Shown here piece after piece: positions 48,801 to 57,645 of a DNA stretch of 64,000 bases. The notes under the pieces were generated by a model, which searched no databases, was not told the origin of the DNA, and worked only from the letters and a program-made list of their open reading frames with translations. The translations under genes were made by a program, and so were the position numbers. The stretch is from Limnomonas spitsbergensis (taxonomy: Eukaryota > Chlorophyta > Chlorophyceae > Chlamydomonadales). The first letter of the stretch is position 1, and each line of letters begins with the position of its first letter. The stretch spans positions 1 through 64,000 of the forward strand of contig JAYJMM010000114.1 in assembly GCA_037349105.1 (NCBI GenBank). Direction: 5' to 3'.

Positions 48801-50683
48801 GCATACAAAGGATTGGGGTGGCATCAAATCGGCTTTGGTCATTCTCTTCACGCCTTGCCCTTGTTTCCCTCATGGCAGCCAAGTAACGTGCATCAACTAA
48901 GTGAGGATATCTAATCTCGTACCTACCCTTGGAATGAAAGCCCGGCATCCGCACACACGATCCTTCTGGACGTCACATCTGGAACGTCCATGAGCACCTG
49001 CACCAAACTGGCCTGCATATCCCTGATCTTGAGCTTCTGCTCGGCAATCTCTCGCTCCAGTGCACTTTTTATGACCTCGTGCTGCTCAGTCTCGCGGCGC
49101 CGCATGTCGGCGAAGGCCTTGTCTTGGGTGAGGCTGTGATTGCTGCTAACCTGCACACAGTGCAAACAATATTAACTTTGTTATCAAAGCACCCCTGCCA
49201 TGTAGCTGGGGCCATTGTAAGTTGAAGTTGAGAATTCAGCAGCCAACAGGCCATCAGTGTTCCTGTATCTATCCATGCTGTGAGGGGGCAGGGCATTATA
49301 CACCCACCAACGTATGCTCAAATTGCATATGTCATCTGTGCCTGCTAATCTGCACCTTGTGAGTGATGTGATGGCAGAACTTAGACCTTTTACACGCCTC
49401 ATGCTGCACGAGCGCCTAGCAGAACATAGTGGCACCCCAGCCAAGGTTCAATACCCGTTGGCAGACCAGCCTGCACCCTCATATCATCCTTCCATGCCCA
49501 TTCTTACTGCAGCAGGTGGCCTCACGAGCGAGGCAGCAGTCATGGCTAGATTGAGCTCATTCGTCGTTCCATCGATCTGTTGATGCAGGTTGATGAGCTT
49601 GTCTTTGAGGATGCTGGCTCGGAATAACCGCATAATGGCCTGAGAGGAGGGGGGTACGGGGATGTCATATGGGAGTGGTCGTCTAGTATACTTCCTCACT
49701 CAGTCTACTGGAGGCATGCATGCTTCATTATCATCAGCTGCATTGTTTGCCACACCGGGTACACCGGGTAATATGTGTGACTTGGATCGACTGCCAGTCA
49801 GTGCACGTTGATTACCTTGCGCAAGCCCCACTTGCCCCACATGCCCACTGAATCCATACGGGTACCATACTTCTAGGGGTGTGAATGTGTTGACACAAGC
49901 GAGGGCATGGAGGCGTGATAACTAGGCACTGCCCCTTCACCGCACCTGGTCCATCGACACCTTCTTAGCGCTGCATCCTCGGACCACGTCCAACACCTTA
50001 TCCAGGACATCATGAACCTTGTACATGGCCCTCTTGAGGAAAGCCAACTTGTCAGGATGAGCAGCAAGCCTGGAGTGATTAGGACAAGGAGGGAATGTGA
50101 CAGAGGGAAAAGTCGCCACGCAGCTCAGCAAATGGACAAATTGCAGAATCTCAACATCATGGTAGGCCATAATACGGGCATACACACTAGTTCAATCTGC
50201 CATGGCTTTGGACTCTCTGCTACCCACCAAGAGCCATTGAAATCCTTGTCGAGCATCTGCACCACATCCCGCAGGAAGTATGCACGTTCCCCCAAGTACT
50301 TGGCTGCATCATGGTTATCTTTGACCAGCTGGACAGCCTCAAAGATGAGTTTAGCCACAGTCAGACAAGCCCCCACGACACTGCCGATGGGGCCCGCATT
50401 TCCAGCCACCTGCCAGCAGCAGGGCAGGGCAGGATGAGCACATGTCAGTGACCTCATGTACAGCCAGCTATCTGACAACAAGCACAGCTAGGTAATTACT
50501 TCAATGTGCCGGATCAAGAGCACCCCTACACCATGCAACAATAGTGCAGCAAATCGACTTTACAGCAACACGTGAATGTTTCTATGTATGCATGTTGTAT
50601 GCATGGAGATCCAAATGCAGCCAGACCGAGATATGGGGGCATGCACTTTCTCTTACATTTGCAAAGCCGTCAAGTACATTCAT
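18087..50683 (-). CDS. MLKL-like four-helix domain / TKL-type kinase / 8x WD40 protein, 878 aa, 18 exons
   Basis: Coding exons in order: 50683-50657, 50409-50228, 50069-49946, 49639-49526, 49150-48927, 48687-48419, 45759-45656, 45563-45451, 45000-44832, 44587-44300, 43401-43276, 42617-42492, 41668-41543, 21858-21733, 21360-21235, 20680-20522, 20293-20168, 18194-18087. All junctions are GT-AG and every phase agrees (2637 nt with stop). Residues ~1-149 match the MLKL-type N-terminal bundle, ~150-223 are charged helix, ~240-538 are a protein kinase and 539-878 are WD40. Kinase motifs: glycine loop [15 protein letters not shown] Lys277, HGDLKPGN Asp382, DFG Asp404, APE Glu442. The Arg of the usual HRD is Gly, yet catalytic residues are present, so activity is likely, unlike animal MLKL. 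Inferred role: WD40 sensor, kinase relay, membrane-acting or signalling bundle. Joining across the 19.7-kb intron 13 is inference. The 5' end could extend further: an acceptor-like TTGCAG lies just before the ATG exon. Confidence 0.85.
18780..19640. repeat. AT-rich 17-bp repeat (TTTACCTGCTTAATTTA-type) in intron 17
   Basis: Dozens of copies of a 17-bp unit, roughly CTTAATTTATTTACCTG, are best ordered at 18,940-19,340 and decay on both sides into CCTGATTTAC phrases. It lies between WD repeats 7 and 8. Confidence 0.9.
22990..26855. repeat. ~1.98-kb higher-order tandem duplication inside the poly-G array
   Basis: The same order of variant units recurs 1984 bp apart. GTGTTTGGG is at ~23,004 and ~24,988, and GTGTGTGTGTG at ~23,506/25,490 and ~24,185/26,169. 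A truncated unit near 26,265 (CTTGCCGTGCGGG) then shortens the second copy by ~106 bp. Later pairs (GGGCGTGCTG, GTGCAAGAGGG, CTGGCTGTG) are ~1878 bp apart. Confidence 0.85.
30850..33800. repeat. ~1.48-kb higher-order tandem duplication inside the poly-G array
   Basis: Marker units recur exactly 1480 bp apart: CTTGCCGTGCC at ~30,992 and 32,472, GGGCATGCTGTGCCC at ~31,522 and 33,002, GGGCATGTTGTGCCC at ~31,656 and 33,136, and GCGGAGGGG at ~32,290 and 33,770. It is about 22 units per copy and almost identical. Confidence 0.85.
40360..41240. repeat. Dispersed GC-rich repeat, copy 2 (intron 13)
   Basis: Counterpart of 7370-7720. It has CAATTAATT, a GCCGCGTGG..GGTGCGGGGGG core, GGGGGCCAGCGGC, CCCGGT and CTCGAG at 40,360-40,545. 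Then, after ~620 bp absent from the other copy, a TCAGTCAGGCTTTTTTC..GAGGCCATTTAT block follows at ~41,172-41,235. The GC core could form a stem from AGCCGC/GCGGC-like and CCCCC/GGGGG segments. Confidence 0.6.
41326..41445. repeat. Direct repeat, 2+ x ~52 bp (intron 13)
   Basis: Two copies of GATCACTCACACTAACTGCC, followed by CCACACATCAGGCACTGATA and CTGCATCCCCCACA, are followed by a third partial copy. Confidence 0.85.
41543..43401 (-). other. Exons 11-13: WD40 repeats 1-3
   Basis: Each exon is exactly 126 nt, phase 0 at both ends, and encodes one 42-residue WD repeat that starts with GH and ends in LK or FK. Motifs: [15 protein letters not shown] / [15 protein letters not shown] / [15 protein letters not shown], then IMWS, IVWS and TMWS. 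Donors are AAG|GTGAA or AAG|GTGAGG, and acceptors are ACACAG|GG. Reading past exon 13 would hit a stop after 29 codons, leaving only three blades, too few for a propeller. That supports splicing across intron 13. Confidence 0.85.
43620..44075. repeat. C-run minisatellite, ~34-bp unit, ~12 copies (intron 10)
   Basis: Units on the plus strand are a run of 7-14 C, then TGCCACACACCAACCAATCC and AGTG. In the gene's sense strand each is a G run, the opposite of the array in intron 13. Frames across it are artefacts. Confidence 0.95.
45878..45932. repeat. 11-bp microrepeat TGGACTTTGCA x5 (intron 6)
   Basis: Five perfect head-to-tail copies lie ~120 bp from the start of exon 7 on the intronic side. 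Confidence 0.95.
46690..46970. repeat. CCCTGC-rich degenerate repeat (intron 6)
   Basis: CCTTGCCTC phrases give way to CCTGCCCTGCC and TGACATATT phrases. It adjoins the 47-bp array. Confidence 0.85.
46971..48418. repeat. 47-bp minisatellite built from a 5' splice site, ~31 copies (intron 6)
   Basis: The unit in gene sense is GTGAGT, a T or C, GGACACAGAGGGATTTATTA and GAGCTTTACATCAGCGCAGG (C variants of the last part: AGGGCAGG). A few copies lack 4-5 bp (TAATA). The last copy on the right is the real donor of exon 6 (exon ends at 48,419, GT at 48,418-48,417), so the array starts exactly at the exon-intron boundary. Confidence 0.95.
48927..49150 (-). other. Exon 5: charged helical connector (brace-like)
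   Basis: Residues 150-223 are Glu/Arg/Lys-rich with heptad-like hydrophobics ([19 protein letters not shown] is the centre; the actual run there begins EREIAEQKL). This is consistent with a coiled-coil brace between the bundle and the kinase, as in MLKL. Acceptor GTGTGCAG, donor AAGG|GTAGGT, ends in phase 2. Confidence 0.7.
49526..50683 (-). other. Exons 1-4: MLKL-type N-terminal four-helix-bundle domain
   Basis: Residues 1-149. The segment runs from the short first exon (MNVLDGFAN) through a hydrophobic/small helix ([18 protein letters not shown]), a [15 protein letters not shown] helix, a [19 protein letters not shown] helix and the closing IKD-like motif [14 protein letters not shown]. 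That order, and the L..R...L spacing in helix 2, are what the MLKL N-terminal / plant adaptor bundle shows. In MLKL and fungal HeLo proteins this domain binds and permeabilises membranes after activation. Whether this one does is not shown by sequence. Exon phases: 0, 2, 0, 0. Confidence 0.8.
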
Positions 50684-50688
50684 AATTC

Positions 50689-52323
50689 CTGCAAGATAAG
50701 ACAGGCAAAAATAAATTGATGGGTTGGCTATAATGTGGGGTATTGTTCACTATTTTGTTTTTGTTCCTGTAACATGAAAAAAGATCCTACCAAGCACACA
50801 AATCTGCCATGTCGGCAAATTATGATCAGATACCTTTTTACACTGTGTTGTTTGTCCCATTTCATGTTTGTGATTGCATTAAGATTAAATATCACTTTGA
50901 AATTAACCAATACATTTTGCTTTAGGTATTCATCAGCTATATTCTGGGCAGGTCACCAAGGAATTCAGGCCCACACGGGTCAAGAGGGTGGGTGCAACTA
51001 AGGCTGCATATAGCAGCAGATGCCCAATGCGAGGCGACCGCTGTTGCTGCTGCTTGGTGATGCAGCCCATATGCGGATCCCTTGGTGGCTGAGGTCTTCG
51101 GATCCGAGATAGAAGGTGCCTCATCTCACCACCAGGGCTCTTTCATCCACAGCATCCATCGCCATCCGGCAAGCCATGCATCCGGCCAGATGGCCAGTGG
51201 CAAGCGCCCCACGGCATCTCCGTCAGGTCCCCAGGTGACCCGGCACGATGACCGCATCAGGGCAGGCAAGCATGCTGATATGGCTGTGGATACTCGTGAC
51301 TAGTCTAGGTTATGCACATGCCACTCCCAAGCTGATCCCGCTCCCCATGCACCCCCCCGGCATGGGCCAATCCCCAGCCTCTGGCGGCTTTGGCCCTGCC
51401 CTTGAGGGTTTAGAGGGTTGCCTCCCCACACCATGCATAGGCCCCAGCCCGGACCTAGTAGCCTCAGTGACCTTAATATTTTGTACTTGAACCTTTGGAT
51501 GGGTTGCTACTGTGCCCCTTCTTGCCCCCTTTGAGACTTAGTCCCTGGTTTAGGCTGTGCTTGTCCTGTTTGCAGTCTTGCTTCATGTGTGGGCTTGCCT
51601 GCTGTGCGTGGCTGCTAGTGTGCGACCTGTGTCTTTGTGGGTAGTGGGGGTCTCTGGCTGGTTTTGACGACACGTTTTCGACTTTTCGTACGGCAACGAA
51701 AATAGCCTATCAGAAGCAGTGTGCGCAGTTGATTCCAATTGAGCATGATCATATTTTATCCAAACGTCACCCCCCCCTCCCCGCGTTTCGCGTCTGCGTT
51801 TGCGTTTGCACTTTCAACCTCAAACGCAACGCAGTCTATCTGACCTTCCCCTTAAGGAAGGTGCATGTGCTGCTCACCCTCAGGTTCCGCGTGGCGGTGC
51901 CTAAAGTAGTATCTACCTGCTGGAAATCATGGGTGATGTGGCAGGGTACTCACGCCCCAGTACTCACCTGGTGCGTCACACAGAGATAGATGATAACACG
52001 CTTCGGAAGAATAGGCGGGACTTGCTTGTTGGTCTTGTTAGGATCGAGTTGATGAGTGACCTGGCGTTAGTTCGTAGGTTCTGACGAGCGTATTGTCCTG
52101 GCGAGCGTAATGTTCTCAGGCGACGCAGCTGCAGCAGGTCTTGGGAAGGTGGGACATACACTCACAGCGGAACTCTCAGTATGTCTGCATCAATATCTCG
52201 GCCTTGCTTTTCTTGGGTATATACCGGTAGGGTCTGGGGTGGATGGATGCACAGCACGTCAACCTGAAGATCATAAATAAAGAGATGAGATGGCCGGAAT
52301 ATCTTGCTGCCGAATACGACCTT
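50689..52323. other. Upstream region of the MLKL/kinase/WD40 gene; no gene seen
   Basis: This region should contain the promoter and perhaps a 5' UTR exon of the minus-strand gene. An AT-rich stretch runs ~50,690-50,930. I find no clear TATA box or conserved motif that I would defend. Open frames at 51.0-51.7 kb have no domain support. Confidence 0.35.
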
Positions 52324-52776
52324 CTAGGGGGTGTTTCCACTGGTGCCTTAAACCAGCGCGGTTTGAATCCGGTTGCTCGCGATCGTGATTTTTTCACGCC
52401 TTAAACCAAAACTGTTTCCACTGAAATCCAGGAAGTTCACAGCGAACTTCCTGCTGCCAGAGGTCTGATCTAGGGGCGCCGAGACGTTCTGCGACGATTC
52501 GTGACCTCGGAAACACAAGTGTCGCCGCTTTTTTCGATCTGGCTATAGAAATGGCGTCTTTAATGACGAACGATCTTTCGTGCTGAGATGGTTCCTTAAA
52601 CCAAGAGGCAACCAACTCACAGAATAGCTTAAACCTGGTCATCGACGAGGTATAGGCTATCCTCGAATGCGTGGTTTCAGAAAGGCCTAAACCGTGTCGG
52701 TTTGCGGCAGTTGGGTCGAAATTGGGCCTTAAACCGTGTCGGTTGCCCGACAGAATACCAGTGGAAACACGACCTT
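52324..52776. mobile_element. Non-autonomous inverted-repeat (MITE-like) DNA element, ~440 bp
   Basis: GTGTTTCCACTGGT at 52,331-52,344 is mirrored exactly by ACCAGTGGAAACAC at 52,757-52,770. GACCTT occurs outside both ends (52,318-52,323 and 52,771-52,776), a possible target duplication, although the left side then has seven extra bases (CTAGGGG). Inside, the motif CTTAAACC or GCCTAAACC recurs at least five times (~52,346, 52,400, 52,594, 52,627, 52,685 and 52,728), twice as AAACCGTGTCGGTT. I found no transposase. The terminal sequence resembles those of PIF/Harbinger-type elements, but the class is uncertain. Confidence 0.7.
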
Positions 52777-53164
52777 ACCGTGTATGTTAGTTGTCAACTT
52801 AGTCGTCCTACATCACCGATTCGATTCATCAGTCCTAGTGCGTGTTGCCGACGGGTGGTTCATATTGGGTTCCAAATAATGGATCCGCGTCCTGCCAGGG
52901 TCATATTCATCACCTGCTTTGTGGCATCCAAGGATCTCTGCTCATGTAATCCTACTATACCTACTACGTCAAACATCGAAACACCACGTCACGCAAGTGG
53001 CGCTTCGGTTAGCATCGAGGCACACAACGTCACATGGTGTGTTCCAATGTTCAGGAGTACACATGATGACCCATTTTGCCGTGTCGGAATGAAGCTGCCA
53101 AAATTGCCGTATACCGTAACGACGTTCGCAAATATCGAGAATTCCAGTCTCTGATTATCACTAC

Positions 53165-53384
53165 TACTCAAACCCCCTGTTTTGGTAGGCAGAAAACCTA
53201 CCAGTTTCAAGGCAAATGCATCATTTGGACAAGGCCCCTAAAATGATTATGGTAGGTGAATTGGTAGGTTAAAATCGGCCGAAAACGCGACATCTACCGA
53301 TTTGCATTCTGGTAGGTTTAAATTTCGGTAGGCCCAGAACCTACCGAAATAGATACTCCTTGGCTACCATTTTTGCCCTGGTTG
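53165..53384. repeat. GGTAGGT / ACCTACC palindromic cluster
   Basis: Many short copies of GGTAGGT(T) and its complement occur in both orientations (for example GGTAGGCAGAAAACCTACC and TTCGGTAGG...CCTACCGAAAT), able to form several small hairpins. It could be a degraded inverted-repeat element. Confidence 0.7.
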
Positions 53385-53560
53385 GCCTACCGATTGCCCT
53401 ACTGTCGCTACCATATTTACCTACTAGTTATCATCATTTGGTCGACCATTTGTTGCTCAGATTGGCCTACCGATTCCTCTAATGTCGCTACCATATTTAC
53501 CTGCCAATTAGCATGATTGGTCCTCCAGGCGTTGCCCAGACTAGGCCGATTCATTGCGCT
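53385..53560. repeat. 80-bp direct repeat, 2 copies
   Basis: GCCTACCGATT..CT and GTCGCTACCATATTTACCT recur at 53,385 and 53,465, with a third remnant at ~53,545 (AGGCCGATTC). Confidence 0.85.
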
Positions 53561-53689
53561 CCTTTTGGTATTAATTGGGATCGGCTTGCTGTACCCCCCT
53601 ATGTAGGTGGGGCTGACTAATGATGTGCTGGCTATTTCAATAAACTGGTTTGCTCATCGCTTGCTGGAGGAATCAATTGGTAATGAAAC

Positions 53690-53875
53690 AATTGCCAGGA
53701 GATCTATACCGGTAGAAAATTAAATCAATATTTGACAGCAGTGGAATCTATACCGGTTGAAAAATTAAATCAATATTTGACGGCCAGGAGATCTATACCG
53801 GTAGAATAATTAGATCAATATCAACGGCCACGAAATATATGCTGGTAGAATAATTAAACCAGTATTTGACATTCG
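53690..53875. repeat. ~55-bp minisatellite, 4 copies
   Basis: Units contain ATCTATACCGGTAGAA, AATTAAATCAATATTTGAC and GGCCAGGAG. The fourth is diverged. Confidence 0.9.
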
Positions 53876-54031
53876 GTCTTTGAGGTCCTCAGGTGTTCAA
53901 TCCTCCAGTCATCAACCACTCATTCAAGAAAGTGTACCATAATAATGTCAGAATATAAGACAGAATGCTTGCTAGCAAGCAAGGGAATGCATGGCAAAGG
54001 AAACGAGTAAATCATAAATAAGCGACCATTG

Positions 54032-54744
54032 TCAGACCATATCAAGCATTCGCTTGTCATACGTGTATTCATCAAATTCAAGAACAATCTGCCTAAGACA
54101 AAACTGCCATTGGCGCAACACCCCTTGCAGCTCCCTTGACACTTCATCAATGTCCTTCTGGGCCAGACCCTGAGGGGGCTGGATCTCGTCATAGCCCAAG
54201 GTGACCAAGCCGCTCCAGGTTTTGGGGGTGCACCACGCCTGCGATTGGGAAATTAACACTTGATTTAAAGCATGGCTGCCGAGCAATGTATGGAATACGG
54301 GCTCATGAAATACGGGTAGGCGGGAAGGGCACCCAGAAACCATCTTCAAACAACGGAGGGGGTCAGCAAGTCAGGCACTGGGGTAGTGGACATCAGTAGG
54401 CAGGGCAGGAGGCAGTTCACGGGTAAGGCAGGATGGCAGATCATGGGTAGGGGTCAGCAAGGCAGTGCAGGTCATGAGGAAAACTTACCACAAGTGTTGC
54501 AACCTGGCCGATGCCAATGAACACTAGCTGTCCCGGCAGGTCGTAGCTCTCTTCCACCGGGAAAACAACCACTCCAGGCTGAAGCAGTCCCTTGACACAT
54601 GATGCTTGCCCCAGCCAGCCAGCTGGAGCTGCGGGCAGGCCAGGGGGGGTCACCGAGGGGTGTACCGGTGAGGAAAGACATGCTTTTAGGCGGGCCCTTG
54701 TTGAGGCGGCCGTTGTTAGCAATGAGGTTTTCAACGGTAAGCAT
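54032..54744 (-). CDS. Hypothetical protein, 3 exons, 141 aa
   Basis: Exons 54744-54666, 54628-54489 and 54238-54032. Donors are ACCG|GTACAC and CTTGTG|GTAAGT. Acceptors are CCCGCAG and TTGCGATTCGCAG-like CTGCGATT..GCAG. Phases are 1 then 0, and the product is 141 residues ending at TGA. The first exon has a VENLIANNGRLNKGPPKSM stretch. The second is hydrophobic and beta-rich (GVVVFPVEESYDLPGQLVF, IGIGQVATLV). The third is more polar and helical (EVSRELQGVLRQWQFCLRQI) and ends DKRMLDMV. The start Met is the first in frame after a stretch without an acceptor, but an earlier start is possible because the frame stays open upstream. I do not recognise the family. It is unlike any repeat-derived frame nearby. 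Confidence 0.6.
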
Positions 54745-55297
54745 AAAATGTCGGCACGTCGGTATAGCAGGCAGGCAAGTTGAAGGGCAGGTACATTTAA
54801 ACAGGCACCCTACATGGTAGACAAGCACGCCACATGACACGTTCGTGCGTTGTCATGGCGTGCTTGTCTCATGGTTGGCGTTACATGGCAGTTAGTCAGG
54901 TACGCTTACGCTTGTGGCCACCATGTTGCATGGTTAACAGGCACAAAGCCATGGCAAGCATACTTCATAGCATGTACGCTTCATGCACGATACGTTAGGA
55001 ATGCTTCATATTACGATTTTTAGGGCATGCATGCTCCTTGGCAGGCATGCTCCATGGTTTCTCGTTCTCAAGCAGATCACTATTCATGATCCATCATATT
55101 GTCAAGTAATCCACTTACCAAGTTGTAAGGGATACATGCTAAAAGGCAGTCGGATTGGATCGCTGGATCGAAGGCAGACAAGATACCAGTAGCGGAAACG
55201 GCAGCGAAGAAGGAAGCACAGTGTTAGCGTCAGCGAATGGGATCTACAATCGCATGATGCAGTAAAAGCGCAATTCGGGGGCAACTGGGTAGCAGAG
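54745..55297. other. No gene seen
   Basis: CATG-rich sequence with loosely repeated GGCATGCTCC and ATGGTT phrases. No exon is supported. Confidence 0.35.
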
Positions 55298-55507
55298 CTA
55301 TACATAGCTATACAGAGCTATACAGAGCTATACAGAGCTATACAGAGCTATACAGAGCTATACAGAGCTATACAGAGCTATACATAGCTATACATAGCTA
55401 TACATAGCTATACAGAGCTATACAGAGCTATACAGAGCTATACAGAGCTATACATAGCTATACAGAGCTATACAGAGCTATACAGAGCTATATAGAGCTA
55501 TACAGCC
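55298..55507. repeat. 10-bp repeat AGCTATACAG, ~21 copies
   Basis: Perfect 10-bp units have an occasional ACAT variant (AGCTATACAT) at 55,305, 55,380-55,405 and 55,450. Confidence 0.97.
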
Positions 55508-55842
55508 TGTTTAACAGCGTAAATGCACCTAAAAGCTGTTTCTTAAGGAGCGGGCTCTGCAAAGACACTTGACAGAGATGAAAAAGCAGTACAAACGAAG
55601 GTTAAAAAGTCAAAAAATAAGCAGAGGAAAGTTTCACACACACCGTCGTACGCAGTTGATGGAAGGCTCAGGGTTAATTCCTTCCTGGTTCAAATGCCGT
55701 CCACAAGCATGATGCTGCTCGCCTGTGGCTGTCACCAAGTGGTAGGTTCAGCGCATGGAAAGTTTAGGGGCCAGGCCTTCACAGTTTACAAACCATCCTG
55801 GCGCATGCTGCAGCCCTGATGCAGCTGGCCGGTAGCTCTCAC

Positions 55843-57330
55843 CCAGTAGTAGGCATAGTTTTTGAAGAGGTTGAAGATGGGCATCGTAGCATGGCCAAAC
55901 CTGCTGTGGCAGGGCAACCAAGAGCAGGCAGTGCAGGCATCACTGAGAGGGAAAGCAGGACCAGCACGAGCCTCGGATCATCCCCTGCATGGCAGCCTTA
56001 TCATCAGTGCTGCGCCCCAAGAAGTGGCATTCCTGATCAAGCAATGCAGGCCCTGCTAAATCAATACGGTATGTGGCATATGAATACCAGTACATGTATT
56101 CAAACCCGTGTCGTATGTACAATATATTCGTGCAGCAGCCTACCCAGTGCTGCGGCCAAACGCATGGCTTGATCCATCCAGGCAATCTTTGATTTATTGT
56201 ACCATTTGCATCCTACCCTGCTTCCGTGCTGTCCCTTCGCACTCACAAATTTTCAACTCCTCGTATGACTTGCGAGAGACAGCCCTGAGCATGTTCTCGG
56301 TGCCCAGCGGACGGTATCCTCCAGCAAAAAGCAGGAAGACAACCTCCCGCCGAGCTTGACCCACTCCCCCAAGCGTAATCCCTTCCGCCGGGCGTCCCCC
56401 CTCCCCCCAACCCTTTGCAGTACGCACTTGTGCACCAAAAAGGTCTCGAGGCTGCGTTTGGAGTAGTGGAAGCTACAGTAGGCAAGCGCCAGTTGCTGAA
56501 CAAGCGCATGCTCTTTGGGTACTCTGAGGTGGGCCGCAGGCAGGCAGCGGACAAACCGGCATCAGCTCCTTCATTGCACTGTCATCAATTGTAGGGGAAT
56601 GTAAAGGTTTGGCCACATCAAGGAAGTGCGGGCCCTGACACAAATAGGTCAGATCCGATCTTTTCAAAATTCATACGAGGACCCAACTCGAAAAATAGTG
56701 TACATGCCTGGACTTCAATAATGCTGCTTGCGCATATCATGCAGCAGGCTACACAGGATGTGTACATGACACAGATTTCAAGCTTCTATTAGAGACCCTG
56801 CAAGCCCCCCCCCCATGAGGGCAGATACCGTACTTCTAATATGTCTTCCCTTGGGTGTGAATAACCTATTACTTAGTGCATGCATGGGGGCACACTATGG
56901 ACACAAACTCTCAATTTCCGACTGTCACTGGCATGGTTTGTAATACCGGTACATGCCTCACCCCAAAACAACGTTGACTTGAGGGAAGGCAAATCGAATT
57001 AACAGTTAGTGGCATTTTTTAATTCTTGAGGCAGTGCTGCATTAATGAAGTGAAATTGTTTGTTCAGCTTCAGACGCCTGGAGAAAGTCCCCCCAGGATT
57101 ATCATGGGGGAAGGATTTGCTGGCATGTCGCAATTTCAAACCCGGGGGATCAAGGCCTAGGTTTTCAGAATGGTGGAATAAATCCAATAAATCCAACCAG
57201 GCTGGTCTGGAGGTTCAGAATACTCACATATGCCCCGGGTGCAGGATGTGCGGCAGGAAGAAGGACATGGGGTACATGACACTACCAGGGGCCCAAAGTA
57301 CTCCCAGAAGAACACCGTCGAGTAGCCAAT
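55843..57330 (-). pseudogene. TECR: Very-long-chain enoyl-CoA reductase (TECR/TSC13/ECR) fragment, 3 exons, frameshifted
   Basis: Exons 57330-57228, 56523-56428 and 55900-55843 align in order with the middle of trans-2-enoyl-CoA reductase, the last enzyme of the ER fatty-acid elongase cycle. Exon 1 has IGYSTVFFWEYFGPL, then YPMSFFLPHILHPGH. Exon 2 has ALVQQLALAYCSFHYSKR and SLETFLVHK. Exon 3 has FGHATMPIFNLFKNYAYYW. Phases between exons fit exactly (AT|A, AA|G). Inside exon 1 an apparent GT duplication (GGTAGTGTC) shifts the frame by two bases, so it cannot be read through. Family members are ~300-310 residues. Only ~85 are present here: the ubiquitin-like N-terminus and the C-terminal half, with the proposed catalytic Tyr, were not found on either side. 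It is most likely a truncated pseudogene. An assembly error plus very long introns is the alternative. Confidence 0.75.
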
Positions 57331-57483
57331 CTGTCACATACAGGGGCAGCACAGCAACAACAGGGGTTGCAGTGATCACTCTCCCAGGGCTGCATGCAAC
57401 ATTTGTCTAATCAAGCGTGCTTGAGGCGCGCTTTGGGGGGGTCGGACATCTTTCTTCACAATGGATCCTGGAAAGCAATAAAA

Positions 57484-57645
57484 AAACACGGGTCACTATA
57501 CATGCCAGACAGGTACGGACGCGAAGACCAAGGGTGCTCGCTACTGTGTGGGCCAAGTGGCCTGGGTGAGTGGGTATCCCTGGCCCATGCCGGCCGGGCC
57601 GCCGGACCAGCATTGGGAGCCAGGCCTAGTAGCCTGCCAGAGCTG
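57484..57645. repeat. Dispersed repeat family, copy 1
   Basis: It begins GTCACTATACATGCCAGACA and continues with GGTACGGACGCGAAGACCAA, GGGCCAAGTGGCCTGGG and CAGCATTGGGAGCCAGG. Copies in the same orientation lie at 62,698 (short) and 63,007. Confidence 0.85.

Noticed and set aside
49314..50437. Plus-strand open frames of 89-141 codons
   Set aside because: Shadows of the bundle-domain exons on the minus strand.
52394..52642. 82-codon minus frame as a transposase remnant
   Set aside because: It lies inside the inverted-repeat element but shows no transposase motif. The frame overlaps the CTTAAACC sites.
56194..56427. Minus frame REVVFLLFAGGYRPLGTEN as a TECR exon
   Set aside because: Protein-like, but the donor right after VHK joins in phase to the FGHATMPIF exon, as in the enzyme family. 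This stretch is intronic.
56570..56640. Extra TECR exon (GPHFLDVAKPL...)
   Set aside because: It has an acceptor and a weak donor, but splicing it between the flanking exons creates stops. The flanking exons join in phase without it.
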